A DNA stretch of 64,000 bases from Giesbergeria anulus (GCF_900111115.1 NZ_FOGD01000001.1:490910-554909); one strand, 5' to 3'. Shown: positions 7,594-18,978, numbered from the stretch's first letter. Translations and numbers: made by a program. The notes: a model not told the origin generated them from the letters alone.

Positions 7594-8679
7594 TTAATCC
7601 TCCACATGACTATGCCGGTGGTGAATATCAGGGTAATGGTGGTGAAAATGGGTCAGTAACCCATGCCGATGGGTATGTGCATGGGGCTTGTTTACATCCC
7701 AAACAAAATCATGAACATGCTGATGGTGCTCATCATGGCGATGGTGGTGGGTATGCTCCATCGGGGTATGCGTATGGAGGTGAATATGCCGCTCGTGCAA
7801 ATGCAGCCAGACTCCCAACGCCATCAGGGCTGCAGCGGGCCAGAACATCGGCGGCAGTTGTCCAGGCCAGAGGAGCATCGAGAGGATGACGCCAAACAAA
7901 GGCGCAACTGAAAAATAAGCCCCGGTTCTGCTGCTACCCAACAGACGCAAGGAGACGACAAACAAGGTCAAGCTCAAGCCATAGCTGGCAAAGCCCAACA
8001 ACACGGCAGCGCCTAACACCCCGTTGGCAGGCAACGTGTCACCAGACAACAGGCCCAAACTGGTATTGAGTGTGCCAGCCACCAAGCCCTTGAGGCAGGC
8101 CACCAGCATACCGTCGTTGGCAGAAACCTTGCGGGTCAAGTTATTGTCCAGCGCCCAACATAAACAGGCCGCCATAATGAACAAAGCCCCACTGGAGAGG
8201 CTCACCTGAGCGGGCTGCCACGACAGCAGCACGCCTCCGGCCACAATCGCCACCATGCCCCACACAATATGCCGGTCAGCATTTTCTTTGAACACCACCC
8301 AGGCAATCCATGCCGTGAACACGCCCTCCACATTGAGCAGTAAAGAGGCCGAGGCGGCCTCAGTGGAGCGCAACCCAACCAGCAACAGCACCGGCCCCAG
8401 CACCCCGCCAAAACCAATCGCCGCCAGCAACCAAGGCCACTCTGGGGCAGGAATAGTCCACAGAGCAGGGGGGTTTTTAGTAGATGACGGCATCCAGTAC
8501 CGTATGCACAACAACACGGCCAGGCCCAACCCACTGCCCAAATACAACACCCCGGCCAAAAGAAACGGCGGCATATCGGCCCCCAACAGCTTGGCCAAGG
8601 GGGTGCTGGCACCAAACAACAAGGCAGCGAAGAGAGCAGGCAAAGCAGATCGCAAAGACATAGGCATTTTCAAAAGCAT
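7594..8679 (-). CDS. DMT/EamA-family transporter with histidine-rich C-terminal tail
   Basis: A 361-aa inner-membrane protein with about ten hydrophobic helices in two EamA repeats, expected to export or import a small solute. After the last helix comes a roughly 70-residue tail in which close to half the residues are His, ending in FHHHYPDIHHRHSH, suggesting binding of a metal such as Ni, Co or Zn. The substrate is not known. Start ATG 8679 overlaps the yhaN stop by one base (TGATG); a TTG one codon upstream is less likely, and ATGs at 8664 and 8658 are alternatives. Third gene of the yhaO-yhaN operon, so it may be coexpressed with the nuclease pair. Confidence 0.85.
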   Translation of the reverse strand: MLLKMPMSLRSALPALFAALLFGASTPLAKLLGADMPPFLLAGVLYLGSGLGLAVLLCIRYWMPSSTKNPPALWTIPAPEWPWLLAAIGFGGVLGPVLLLVGLRSTEAASASLLLNVEGVFTAWIAWVVFKENADRHIVWGMVAIVAGGVLLSWQPAQVSLSSGALFIMAACLCWALDNNLTRKVSANDGMLVACLKGLVAGTLNTSLGLLSGDTLPANGVLGAAVLLGFASYGLSLTLFVVSLRLLGSSRTGAYFSVAPLFGVILSMLLWPGQLPPMFWPAAALMALGVWLHLHERHIHLHTHTPMEHTHHHRHDEHHQHVHDFVWDVNKPHAHTHRHGLLTHFHHHYPDIHHRHSHVED

Positions 8680-11600
8680 CAAGGCGGCAATGGCAACACA
8701 TTCAACCCGGCCCCTAGGGCCTGTTGTGCCAGTGGCACCAGATGCTCATGGTGGGTTAAAAAAATCACTTGGGTTTTGCGCGCCAATTGCCCCAAAGCTT
8801 GCAGGCCAGCGCTGGTGCGTTGGTCATCAAAGTTGATAAATAGATCGTCGGCCACAAAGGGCATGGCACAACCGGGCTGTACCTGCATCTCCAGTGCTGC
8901 CAAACGCAAGGCCAGATAGAGCTGGTCACGCGCCCCTTCACTCAGGCCCTCTACCCCCACCAAGGCCCCGTGCGCGCGGTGGCCGTACAGGCGTGGTTTA
9001 TCGCCCTCGGCATCCACCACCAGCCGGTCAAACGCCCCCAGCGTTAATTGAGAAAAAATCTGGCTGGCCAGCGCCAGCATCGGGCCTTGCTGGGTCTCCC
9101 GAAAACGCGCCACCGTCCAATGCAGCCAACGCGCTGCCGTGTGCACCTGCACGTAGCGTTGTGCCGCCTCCGTCATGCGGGCGATGGCGTCTTGACGCCG
9201 CGCCTCGGCATCGGCGGCCCGGTGGGTACCATCAAACACGGCCAGTGCCGTGCGCGCTTGCTGGGCGGCGGCGCTGAGTTCTTCGGTGTGGGCCTGCCAT
9301 TGCTGCTCTTGGGCGTCCAGCGCTTGCAGCGCAGCGGGGATGTCGGCCAGCGGCAAGGCTTGTACCTCGGCGCGCAAAGACTCCACGGGCAAGCCATCGC
9401 CTTGCTCATGCAGACGGGCTTGGGCTTGGGCCAACTCTTGCCGGTATTGGCGGGCCTGTGCGGCTTGCGCCACGGCACGGGCCAAGGCATGGTGCCTTGC
9501 TGCTGCGCTGTGACTGTCGGCCTGTGGCCCTAGCAGAGCATAGAGCCCCGCCAAACCGGCTTGGAGTTGCGTCTGGCGCTGCTGCGCCTGTTGCAAGCCA
9601 GTGCGGGCCTGCGCTAGGGCCTGCTGCCCACGCTGGCGCTGGGCCTGCACTTCTTGGGCAGCGCTCAGGCGCTGGCGCAGCGCCCCTACCTGATCTTCGG
9701 CCACCGTGCCCAGCAGTTCAGGTGCAAGACGCTGGCACAGGGGGTGTACTGCCGCCGCTAGCGCATCCAAATCGGCACGCATGGCCTCAATGCGCTCGGT
9801 GCGGATGGTGTCCATACGCTCTAGCCCGCTGCTGATGCGCTCCATAGCCTCTAGGGCGGTGCGCAGGGTGGCTGGTTCGGTATCGCTGCTGTAACCGGCT
9901 TGGCGCAATGCAGGCTGCCATTGTTGTTGCCACTGTTGCCAGTGCCGTTGCGCATCATCCCGTTCGGCTTGTAGGTTTTGTAAGGCCCGGCGGGCGGCGC
10001 TGGCCTGCTGGCGCAGGGTGTCGCGCTGGCCGCGCTGGCGTTCGGCCTCATCTAAGCGCTGGCGGGCCAAAGCCATACACTCGGCCAAGCTAGGGTGGGA
10101 CGGAACAGCCCCTTCTGGCAAAGCACCATCTGCCAGCCCCAGCAAGGCAACTAGGGCGGCATGGGCTTGTTGGCATGTTTGGATGCCATCGTCGTATTGG
10201 CGCTGCAAGCGGCCTAACTGTTGATGTAAGGTTAGTGCTTGGGCGTGCCGCTCCAGCCAGTCTGGTGCCGCTAACAGGGGTAAATCTGCCGGCAAATGGC
10301 ACGCTTGCACCAATGTTTGCCATTGCCGTTGGCGCTCTTGTAGGCGCTGGGCCAATTGCTGGCCGCGCTGGGCTTGTTGCGTTAGCTCTAGGTGCAACAG
10401 TTCAAGGCGCTGGGTTTGGGCCAGATATTGCGCTTCTTGTTCTAGGCGCTCTAGCCGGTCATCGGCCAAGCTATCGGCCTGTGCCACCAGTTGTTGGTAT
10501 TGCAAGGCTTGTGTGGGCCACGCTGCGCTGGCATGGGCTCCACCTCCTGCGCACTGCTGCCAATAGTCATCACGGGCCTGACGGGCTTGCAGCACCTGCT
10601 GGCGCGTCACGGGCTGCAGCACTTCTACTGATTGCTTCAATACCAATTGCAGGCGCGCCAGTTCGGTCTGTTGCTGCTGGTGCTGGTTTTGTGCGGCCTC
10701 TAGCGCCGCCTGATCGGCCCGCTGCGCTTGCAACAGTGCCTGCACCTCGGTGGCATCAGGCACGAGCATGGCCTGCAATAGAGGCAGGTGTAAAGCATCA
10801 ACCCCTAGGGCCTGCAACTCGACCGCCAAGGCACTTTGGCATTCGATGAGTTGTTGCTGCAAGGCTTGCCGCTGGCCCTCATGGTCACCCAGTTGCTGGG
10901 CATGTGCTAGGGCCACGCCCAAGGCCGTATGGTCGATGCTGCTGGCCAAGTGCTGTTGCTCGGCGTCAAGGTGGGCGCATTCTTGTTGCCGGGCGTGTAC
11001 CTGCGTTTGGGCAAATTGCAGGTTTTGCCACAGTACCCCGTGGGCCTGTAGCAGCTCGGCCAAGGCGGCGCGCAACGCTGCATAGGGCAGGCGCTCACGC
11101 ACGGTCTGCACGCTGCTGGCATCCCAGCCTAGGGCTTTAGCGCTGGCTTGTACCGCCTGCCAGTGGGTTTGTACCTCGGCCTCGCGTTTTTCCATATCGG
11201 GGCGATGGGCGCGGTACTGCATCCGGCGCTCATCCAACTCGATGATTTCTGCGGCCAGCGCCAGACAGGGGGCATCGGGCGGCAAAGTCTGTAAAGCCCG
11301 GTGCGCCTCTTCGATGGCCGTTTGGCAGCGCCGTGCTTCGGCCTCGGCCAGCGCCAGCTCGCGGTCGGTGTCTGCAAGTTGTTCTGCCGCCTGCTCTGGA
11401 AACGCTGGTACCGCGCCCAATTCTTGCAGGGCCTGTACAGCAGCATCGTGGCGCTGCAACCACGGCACGACGCGGCGCACCCGCTCCAGCCGGTCACGTT
11501 GGTGGCGGGCTTGGTCGCGCTGCTGGCGCAGATCGGCCAGTTGCTGCTCAATCTGTGCCAGTGCATCACGTTGCGTTTTCCAGCCTTTAGCACTGGTTTG

Positions 11601-12197
11601 GCTGGCTTTAAGCTCCTGCTGGGCCAGTTTGAGATCGTCTTGGGCTTGGGTATACAGGCGGTGGCCTGCCCGGCGTGGCCCCCAGAGACTCTCGGCCTCC
11701 GCTTCTAAGCCTTGCAGCACCCGCCCCAACTGCTCTAAGCCCGAAGCCGACTGAAACAACATGCGCCCCACGTCATCTTTGGCGGACAAAATCCCTGCCG
11801 CACCTGCGCGCAAGGCGGCGTGGTCTAACGAGAACATCTGCTCAAATGAGGGCCGCTGCATATCGCCCAGCCAAGGACGCAAAATGCTATCGGGCAGGGG
11901 GCTGTCGTCGGGGGTGCGCAGGGTATCTTTATGGGCCTTTTTGCGCTGAAAGGCCAGTTGCTGGCTATCCCTCTCCAGCACGCCGCCTAGGCGTAAATCG
12001 GGCATGGGGTGCAAAAAAGCCATGGGGGTACGCACACCAATGCCAAACAGCCAATCGCCCAAGGCAGCACGGGTGGTAGATTTTCCGGCCTCGTTGGGGC
12101 CAACAATCAGGTGGATGTCCTGCTCTGCGCGGGGCAGCTCCAACACATGGTCGGTAAATTTGCCGTAGCGGATTAACTGTAACTGGCGGATTCTCAT
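8679..12197 (-). CDS. yhaN: YhaN-type SMC-like AAA ATPase (SbcC/Rad50-like)
   Basis: A 1172-aa ATPase for DNA end processing with the YhaO nuclease. The N-terminal ATPase half has Walker A GPNEAGKST (33-41), and the C-terminal half has an ABC signature (GLSEGARDQLYLALRL), Walker B (MPFVADDLFINFDD) and an H-loop (VIFLTHHEHL). Between them lies about 900 residues of heptad-like coiled coil very rich in Gln, Ala, Leu and Arg. A CxxC zinc hook of the Rad50 type is not obvious, consistent with the YhaN group. It begins 15 bp after yhaO and overlaps the transporter downstream. Named from the Bacillus YhaO/YhaN group; an SbcC-like label is also fair. Confidence 0.85.
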   Translation of the reverse strand: MRIRQLQLIRYGKFTDHVLELPRAEQDIHLIVGPNEAGKSTTRAALGDWLFGIGVRTPMAFLHPMPDLRLGGVLERDSQQLAFQRKKAHKDTLRTPDDSPLPDSILRPWLGDMQRPSFEQMFSLDHAALRAGAAGILSAKDDVGRMLFQSASGLEQLGRVLQGLEAEAESLWGPRRAGHRLYTQAQDDLKLAQQELKASQTSAKGWKTQRDALAQIEQQLADLRQQRDQARHQRDRLERVRRVVPWLQRHDAAVQALQELGAVPAFPEQAAEQLADTDRELALAEAEARRCQTAIEEAHRALQTLPPDAPCLALAAEIIELDERRMQYRAHRPDMEKREAEVQTHWQAVQASAKALGWDASSVQTVRERLPYAALRAALAELLQAHGVLWQNLQFAQTQVHARQQECAHLDAEQQHLASSIDHTALGVALAHAQQLGDHEGQRQALQQQLIECQSALAVELQALGVDALHLPLLQAMLVPDATEVQALLQAQRADQAALEAAQNQHQQQQTELARLQLVLKQSVEVLQPVTRQQVLQARQARDDYWQQCAGGGAHASAAWPTQALQYQQLVAQADSLADDRLERLEQEAQYLAQTQRLELLHLELTQQAQRGQQLAQRLQERQRQWQTLVQACHLPADLPLLAAPDWLERHAQALTLHQQLGRLQRQYDDGIQTCQQAHAALVALLGLADGALPEGAVPSHPSLAECMALARQRLDEAERQRGQRDTLRQQASAARRALQNLQAERDDAQRHWQQWQQQWQPALRQAGYSSDTEPATLRTALEAMERISSGLERMDTIRTERIEAMRADLDALAAAVHPLCQRLAPELLGTVAEDQVGALRQRLSAAQEVQAQRQRGQQALAQARTGLQQAQQRQTQLQAGLAGLYALLGPQADSHSAAARHHALARAVAQAAQARQYRQELAQAQARLHEQGDGLPVESLRAEVQALPLADIPAALQALDAQEQQWQAHTEELSAAAQQARTALAVFDGTHRAADAEARRQDAIARMTEAAQRYVQVHTAARWLHWTVARFRETQQGPMLALASQIFSQLTLGAFDRLVVDAEGDKPRLYGHRAHGALVGVEGLSEGARDQLYLALRLAALEMQVQPGCAMPFVADDLFINFDDQRTSAGLQALGQLARKTQVIFLTHHEHLVPLAQQALGAGLNVLPLPP

Positions 12198-12212
12198 GGC
12201 CGCTGCTCCTCA

Positions 12213-13481
12213 TTAAGCGCCCGCCTGCTGCACCCGTGCCAACAACAAGGGCAGGGTATCAGTGAGCAGGGTTGGGTAGACTGCATCATCCTGGTGCAGG
12301 GCTTGGAGTTCGGGGTTGGCGGCCAGCACTTCGGCGGGCAATCCAGCTAGCAAGGGCCTTAAATCGCGGCGCAGTTCGGCTAGAAAATCCGCATCGTCCA
12401 AAGCCCCTAAAGCCAAACCTTGTAAAGTGGCTAAGGCAGCCGGGCCGTCAGCATCCAGTGTGGGTGATTCTTGCGGGGCTTGGGTGGCAATCTGCACTTT
12501 TTCAATCCACAGCCGATCTGCATCCACCATGACTGCTTGGGCCAGCACTTCCTGGCGCAGTTGTGCTTGTTGCGCCAGCAAGGCCGTATGCACTGGGCTG
12601 GTACCGTGCAAACGCACCCGCACCGCCAACGGATGCTCGGCCTCTTGCTGGCTCAATAAATCTTGTAAAGATTGGCCCACCGCACGCACAGCCCCCGTCC
12701 AATCACTTTGGCCGCTCACATCCACGGCCAGCTCGGCCCAGCGCAGCACATCCACCCACAGCGGCTCAATATGGTGCAAATGGCCTTCTTCTACAGTGAT
12801 AAGCAAGGCCCCGTGTGGGCCGGTCTCGCGGATATGGCGGCCTTGCAAATTGCCCGGAAAAGCCATCGTCGGCTCGCCCCGGCGAATCCACTGCGTATGC
12901 ACATGGCCCAGCGCCCAATATTGGTAGCCTTTGGCATCCAATTCAGCCACTGAACAGGGGGCGTAGCTGGCGTGGGCGGCAGCGCCCTCTAAAGCCGTGT
13001 GCAACACGCCGATATTGAACCAACCGGGCACCGGCAGCGGGTAGCTGGCCGCTAAATTGTCGGTAGTGGCCGCGTGCTTAAAACTGCGCCCATGCAGCGC
13101 CACGCGCAGTGCGTCAATACGAAAAGTCTGCGCTTTGCCGCTAGAAAAAACCCGCACGTTGTCGGGCAGCTCCAGCCGCTTGGTGATTTCATTCTCGGCA
13201 TCGTGGTTGCCATAGAGCAGATAGACGCCAATACCCGCTTGGCGCAGCCTCCCCATCTGGCGCACGAAAAACAGCCCGGTATTAAAGTCGTGCCAGTCGC
13301 CATCGTACAAATCACCGGCGATGACCATAAAGTCCACCGCCTCATCAATGGCACGGCTGACCAGCCGCACAAACGCATCGCGCGTAGCGTTGCGCAGGCG
13401 CTCGGCGGGGGCCTCAGGATAGGCAGACAAGCCGCGCAACGGGCTGTCCAGATGGATATCAGCGGCATGGATGAATTTCAT
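12213..13481 (-). CDS. yhaO: YhaO-type DNA repair metallophosphoesterase (SbcD/Mre11-like)
   Basis: A 422-aa calcineurin-like nuclease. Metal-binding motifs appear in order: HAADIHLD near the N-terminus, [17 protein letters not shown], and later ALGHVHTQW. The C-terminal 200 residues are the capping/partner-binding part. Start ATG 13481 gives the usual family start [12 protein letters not shown]; the GTG three codons earlier is less likely. It leads the yhaO-yhaN-transporter operon and is presumed to form an Mre11-Rad50-like complex with the next gene's product. Confidence 0.88.
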   Translation of the reverse strand: MKFIHAADIHLDSPLRGLSAYPEAPAERLRNATRDAFVRLVSRAIDEAVDFMVIAGDLYDGDWHDFNTGLFFVRQMGRLRQAGIGVYLLYGNHDAENEITKRLELPDNVRVFSSGKAQTFRIDALRVALHGRSFKHAATTDNLAASYPLPVPGWFNIGVLHTALEGAAAHASYAPCSVAELDAKGYQYWALGHVHTQWIRRGEPTMAFPGNLQGRHIRETGPHGALLITVEEGHLHHIEPLWVDVLRWAELAVDVSGQSDWTGAVRAVGQSLQDLLSQQEAEHPLAVRVRLHGTSPVHTALLAQQAQLRQEVLAQAVMVDADRLWIEKVQIATQAPQESPTLDADGPAALATLQGLALGALDDADFLAELRRDLRPLLAGLPAEVLAANPELQALHQDDAVYPTLLTDTLPLLLARVQQAGA

Positions 13482-13531
13482 GCCCTGCACTGTACCCAGT
13501 TATGCCAGCCACTGGCGCGCCACAACTTCTG

Positions 13532-13547
13532 GGGTGGCCTACCACCC
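13532..13547. promoter_or_regulatory. Inverted repeat in the yhaO / collagen-lipoprotein divergent region
   Basis: GGGTGG and CCACCC flank a four-base CCTA loop in the 160-bp region between the divergent starts. It could be an operator or a 5' hairpin; no T-run follows. No clear -35/-10 pair was recognised here. Confidence 0.25.
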
Positions 13548-13641
13548 TATGTGCGACAACGAACGGACTACCTTGGGTGTTTGGCACGACATTTCGCGTA
13601 TGCGGCTTTTTTTTGCTGCATGTCATACCCAAGGAAATGCC

Positions 13642-14004
13642 ATGAATTATTTAGTCTCTACCCTGTTCATCACCGCCCTGCTCGGCTTGACTGCCTGCAC
13701 CGGGCCGATGGGGCCACAAGGTGCCCAAGGCAACACCGGCAATACAGGTTACACCGGTTACACCGGTGCCCGGGGCGAAACCGGTAGCCAAGGCAATACG
13801 GGCAATACAGGTTATACCGGGGCCACGGGCAATACAGGCAGCGCTGGTGCCGAAGGCATGCCCGGAGCCACAGGCAGCCAAGGTGCCACCGGCTATCAGG
13901 GTGATACTGGTGCCACCGGTGCCAGAGGCACTACCGGCGCGCGTGGCAACACGGGTAGTGCCGGCAGCAGTGGCGCGATTATCGTGGTGCCCAGCAAGCC
14001 ATAA
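13642..14004 (+). CDS. Collagen-like lipoprotein
   Basis: A 120-aa lipoprotein precursor. Residues 1-19 form a signal peptide with lipobox LTAC, so Cys19 would be lipidated and the protein anchored in a membrane. From there almost to the end runs a row of about 30 uninterrupted Gly-X-Y triplets rich in Thr, Asn, Ala and Gln ([20 protein letters not shown]), the pattern of bacterial collagen-like proteins. A short hydrophobic end (AIIVVPSKP) follows. AAGGA lies six bases before the ATG. The gene is flanked downstream by a strong bidirectional terminator. Triplets low in Pro should form a triple helix stabilised by Thr/charged residues; trimer formation and surface exposure are inference. Confidence 0.85.
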   Translation: MNYLVSTLFITALLGLTACTGPMGPQGAQGNTGNTGYTGYTGARGETGSQGNTGNTGYTGATGNTGSAGAEGMPGATGSQGATGYQGDTGATGARGTTGARGNTGSAGSSGAIIVVPSKP

Positions 14005-14026
14005 TCGTCGCGGATCGGCTAGCGAT

Positions 14027-14056
14027 AAAAAACCCGGCACGCAGGCCGGGTTTTTT
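14027..14056. terminator. Bidirectional terminator, copy 1
   Basis: A 12-bp perfect stem, AAAAAACCCGGC with GCCGGGTTTTTT, loop ACGCAG. It serves the collagen-like gene from the left and the kinase gene from the right. It differs from the copy at 16793-16822 only in the loop, and the CTGGCACCTTG after it is also shared, which marks a duplication. Confidence 0.9.
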
Positions 14057-14078
14057 ATACGTGCTGGCACCTTGCGAT

Positions 14079-14119
14079 GATTTCTTTGGCTATCCAGTTG
14101 CGTGGCTCGTTGGTCAGCC
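14079..14119 (-). pseudogene. Degenerate fragment of the acs 3' region
   Basis: About 41 bases match acs at roughly 17030-17070 with about 34 identities, all visible differences being transitions. Together with the shared terminator and CTGGCACCTTG motif at 14064-14074 it looks like a remnant of an earlier acs 3' end, with the intervening acs bases deleted. It lies 20 bases beyond the kinase stop codon. No coding capacity remains. Confidence 0.6.
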
Positions 14120-14140
14120 AAATATTCAACCCCTGCCCCT

Positions 14141-16540
14141 TTATTTCCGATTCAAATAAGCTTTTGCCTCCTCGTATAGTCGTGCCTCTTCAGGAAAAAC
14201 TTTATCGCCCTTGATCTTGGCTTGTTTTTCGAGATTTGCATCTCCTGCCTGTCCAGCAACGAAAGCCAAGCAGTCGTAACTTTCGGCTCGCCAAGGAGCA
14301 ATTTCTACTAACAACTGCCCATACTTCATCCCTTCGGTAAAGTTTCCGCTACTGGCATGAAGCATAGCCATCAACCTGATACCGTTGAAATCATCTGGCA
14401 CATCAGCGAGATAGGTTGCAAGAATCTCTAAAGCCTCTTTTGTTTCTCCAAGCCAGTATTTTAACTGTGCTGCCAATATTGGATCAGGAAATGATCCAGA
14501 AGATTTTTTGTTGAGGAAATAATCTCCAATTTCAGGAGATATAACTCTTTCTCCAGCCTTGCCTTTTCCTCTCATCATTTGGTATCGAGCAATCGTCCGC
14601 AGCTCTATTTCTTTCAGCTTGGGAGTAACGGAAAGCCATCCGGGATGGGTTTTGATAAATTGCAGAACAGCATCGGCTTTTGCATCTGACCCCCAACCGT
14701 TGTCAGCCCAATGTTCCAGCATTTGTATAAGAGCATACTTGCGAATGTCAAGAGGAACCAATTCAGACCCCCACAAGGCGGGTGCAATCGTATTGACCGC
14801 TTCTGCATCTTGAATGAGGCTTCGTAGAAGAACCTCTTTCATACGAAGAATGTGATAGTTCGGGTTGAGATGAAGACCTTCCTTGATCAAGTCACCCATC
14901 GTTTTGGCAAGTTCAATGGCACGCGGTAGATCGGTGCATCGAATGGCCGTAGCATATTCGAACAAAACATCAGCCGCCTCATCAAGCGAATGAACATCGC
15001 GCCGAATTTTCAACCGCTTGAGCGCAGAGTCGAAGGCGTGCTCATACTCGCCTACTTGTAGCAGTGCAATTGTTAGATTTCCTTGAATATCTATGTCATT
15101 GGGGAAATATTTAAGGCCTTCTCGGCATAAGTCCGTTGCTTGTCGGCTTTTTTTAAGAATATTCAATGTAAGCGAATAATTGACATAGAACACAGCAGGT
15201 TTTAATCCGTTCTTTGCCAGCACCAGAAAAATCTTTTCTGCTTCAAGTGCGCGCCCTAGACGGTCAAGGCAGAGGCCATAGTTCGCAGCTGCATCGTGAG
15301 GCAATCCCCACCACCCTGTCCATTTTTCGAGCATTTCAGGGAGCACATGGGGACGGTAAATTTTCTCTGCTTCAGCGTAGCGCTCCAAGGCTATCAGACT
15401 ATCTGCTTCTATCAAAAATGGCAGCAAGTCACTCATGTCCGCGACCATGTATCCATTCTTACCTCGAATTATCTTCGGGTCATTCATGAGCATGTCCATT
15501 TGCTGCTTCTCGCCTTGACCAAGAACCGTCCGTTTGTATCGTGTTCCCTGTTCACAACGCTGTAGCGCAACACCTTGCTTTTTGGCAATGGGCAGCAAAT
15601 CTGATTCAAGTTGTTCATAACTTTGATACCTATCTTTCGGATTTTTCTCCAAGCAACGGGCAATGATGTGTTCTAAACCCAAGTCGGTGGAGCTAAACCA
15701 GCCGCCCAGTTTTTTTGGCTTTTCCCGCAGATGTTGGTTAGCAATATCAAAGACAGTTTTTCCTAGAAACGGAGGGGCACCGGTCTCGAATTCAAACATC
15801 ATGCAGCCGATGGCATAAATATCGGTACGATGGTCAATCGCAGCTAATCCCATGATCTGTTCAGGTGCGGCATAAGTTACAGTTCCAATAAAACTTCCCT
15901 GCTGGGTGCGATCTGGCCGATTAACAATATTAGCCATTGTTTTACCAACACTGTGCAAGGCGTGCCCAATAGGGCGGGCCAACCCCCAGTCGGCAACATA
16001 TGCCAAGCCATCCTTATCAAGAAAAATATTCGATGGTTTCAAGTCACGGTGAATAACACCCAAATTATTTTTCACCCAAGACAGGCCACGAATAATTCGC
16101 AATAACGCTTCTATCTTTTTTGTCTTTGTTAAATGTGGAAGCGAGTGCGACAAATCGCCATTGGGCATCCATGTCGCCAAAACATAAGGCGATCCATTGA
16201 GGCGAACTACAGCCAACGCTTCAGCGATAAGATTGCAGGACGATGCAGCAACCCACACTTTCAATTCATCAAGAAATCGATCTACGGTTACTTGTTCACT
16301 AATAAATTCGGGTCGAATGCCTTTGAGAGCAAACTCTTTATTTGTTTCTGGATGGAATAGGCGAATACAAACACCCATACCTCCTGCAAAGATACCCTTC
16401 ACGATAAATCTGGAAGATTTGTTAGATAAATGGGTTGCAATTTCAGGTAGTTCTATAGAACTTCCAATGTGCATATGGTCAAGATTCAGCATGGTATGCA
16501 ACCCGGTGATGATTTCAAGCCTTCTTTGGTTGAAGGACAA
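14141..16540 (-). CDS. Hanks-type Ser/Thr protein kinase with C-terminal TPR-like repeats
   Basis: A 799-aa soluble kinase. The glycine loop is FAGGMGVC (51-58), ATP-binding lysine K73, catalytic loop HRDLKPSN (164-171), a DWG in place of DFG (184-186) and an APE motif (225-227); all catalytic residues are kept. After about residue 330 there is a long helical region with tetratricopeptide-like pairs, probably for partner binding. No membrane segment is visible. The start is uncertain: TTG 16540 has AGGTG seven bases upstream, while ATG 16492 lacks a ribosome site but still includes the kinase fold. The gene is clearly AT-richer than acs or yhaN and sits between duplicated terminator/acs sequences, suggesting acquisition. 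No phosphatase gene is adjacent. Target unknown. Confidence 0.85.
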   Translation of the reverse strand: MSFNQRRLEIITGLHTMLNLDHMHIGSSIELPEIATHLSNKSSRFIVKGIFAGGMGVCIRLFHPETNKEFALKGIRPEFISEQVTVDRFLDELKVWVAASSCNLIAEALAVVRLNGSPYVLATWMPNGDLSHSLPHLTKTKKIEALLRIIRGLSWVKNNLGVIHRDLKPSNIFLDKDGLAYVADWGLARPIGHALHSVGKTMANIVNRPDRTQQGSFIGTVTYAAPEQIMGLAAIDHRTDIYAIGCMMFEFETGAPPFLGKTVFDIANQHLREKPKKLGGWFSSTDLGLEHIIARCLEKNPKDRYQSYEQLESDLLPIAKKQGVALQRCEQGTRYKRTVLGQGEKQQMDMLMNDPKIIRGKNGYMVADMSDLLPFLIEADSLIALERYAEAEKIYRPHVLPEMLEKWTGWWGLPHDAAANYGLCLDRLGRALEAEKIFLVLAKNGLKPAVFYVNYSLTLNILKKSRQATDLCREGLKYFPNDIDIQGNLTIALLQVGEYEHAFDSALKRLKIRRDVHSLDEAADVLFEYATAIRCTDLPRAIELAKTMGDLIKEGLHLNPNYHILRMKEVLLRSLIQDAEAVNTIAPALWGSELVPLDIRKYALIQMLEHWADNGWGSDAKADAVLQFIKTHPGWLSVTPKLKEIELRTIARYQMMRGKGKAGERVISPEIGDYFLNKKSSGSFPDPILAAQLKYWLGETKEALEILATYLADVPDDFNGIRLMAMLHASSGNFTEGMKYGQLLVEIAPWRAESYDCLAFVAGQAGDANLEKQAKIKGDKVFPEEARLYEEAKAYLNRK

Positions 16541-16792
16541 CTAGATACACCTGAACGAAGCGACATCTAACTACTTGTTTTAAAAAGAGAAAAAAGCTTG
16601 TTCGCAATCGGATAAACTTGGCCTGTCTTGGGTGCAAAACCTGTCTTTGAAGAGAAAATTTTAGCAAGACGTCTTGATATTACCAATTATTTCGGCAACC
16701 AAGTAAGCATGTGTAACTGTCGTGGAAGTCGTTACACTGGAGAGATACCCAAAAAATCCCACAGCGGTTGCGTTTTCTTACTTGCGGACATA
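16541..16792. promoter_or_regulatory. AT-rich leader region of the kinase gene
   Basis: About 250 bases without a credible gene. Reading toward the kinase, TTGCGA and TTTAAA boxes 17 bases apart occur near 16580-16610 and could be its promoter. An AAGACGTCTT palindrome near 16666-16675 is the only other structure seen. A 66-codon plus-strand ORF here runs through the terminator and is rejected. Confidence 0.3.
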
Positions 16793-16822
16793 AAAAAACC
16801 CGGCACACAGGCCGGGTTTTTT
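16793..16822. terminator. Bidirectional terminator, copy 2 (acs)
   Basis: The same 12-bp stem as at 14027-14056 (AAAAAACCCGGC / GCCGGGTTTTTT) with loop ACACAG. It lies 32 bases beyond the acs stop codon and is presumably the ancestral copy. Confidence 0.9.
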
Positions 16823-16854
16823 ATATAAACTGGCACCTTGTGGTGCCTTCAGCA

Positions 16855-18849
<1,995 letters not shown>

Positions 18850-18978
18850 GCGGTTTGTCTCCTGAAGTTGACTGTCGGAAATTTGAATCTACTTTGGACG
18901 CTTGCACTTACAGGCCACTGACTGACCAAAGTCTGACGCGAAATTGAGGGGCATTGGGTCTCGCTATGATGCCCCGCA

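Noticed and set aside
13642-14004. Repeat pattern that could be taken for a CRISPR array or satellite
   Set aside because: The repeats are 9-bp based and in frame with Gly-X-Y codons; there is no fixed repeat with unique spacers.
16628-16828. 66-codon plus-strand ORF upstream of the kinase
   Set aside because: It reads through the acs terminator hairpin and has no ribosome site or family pattern.
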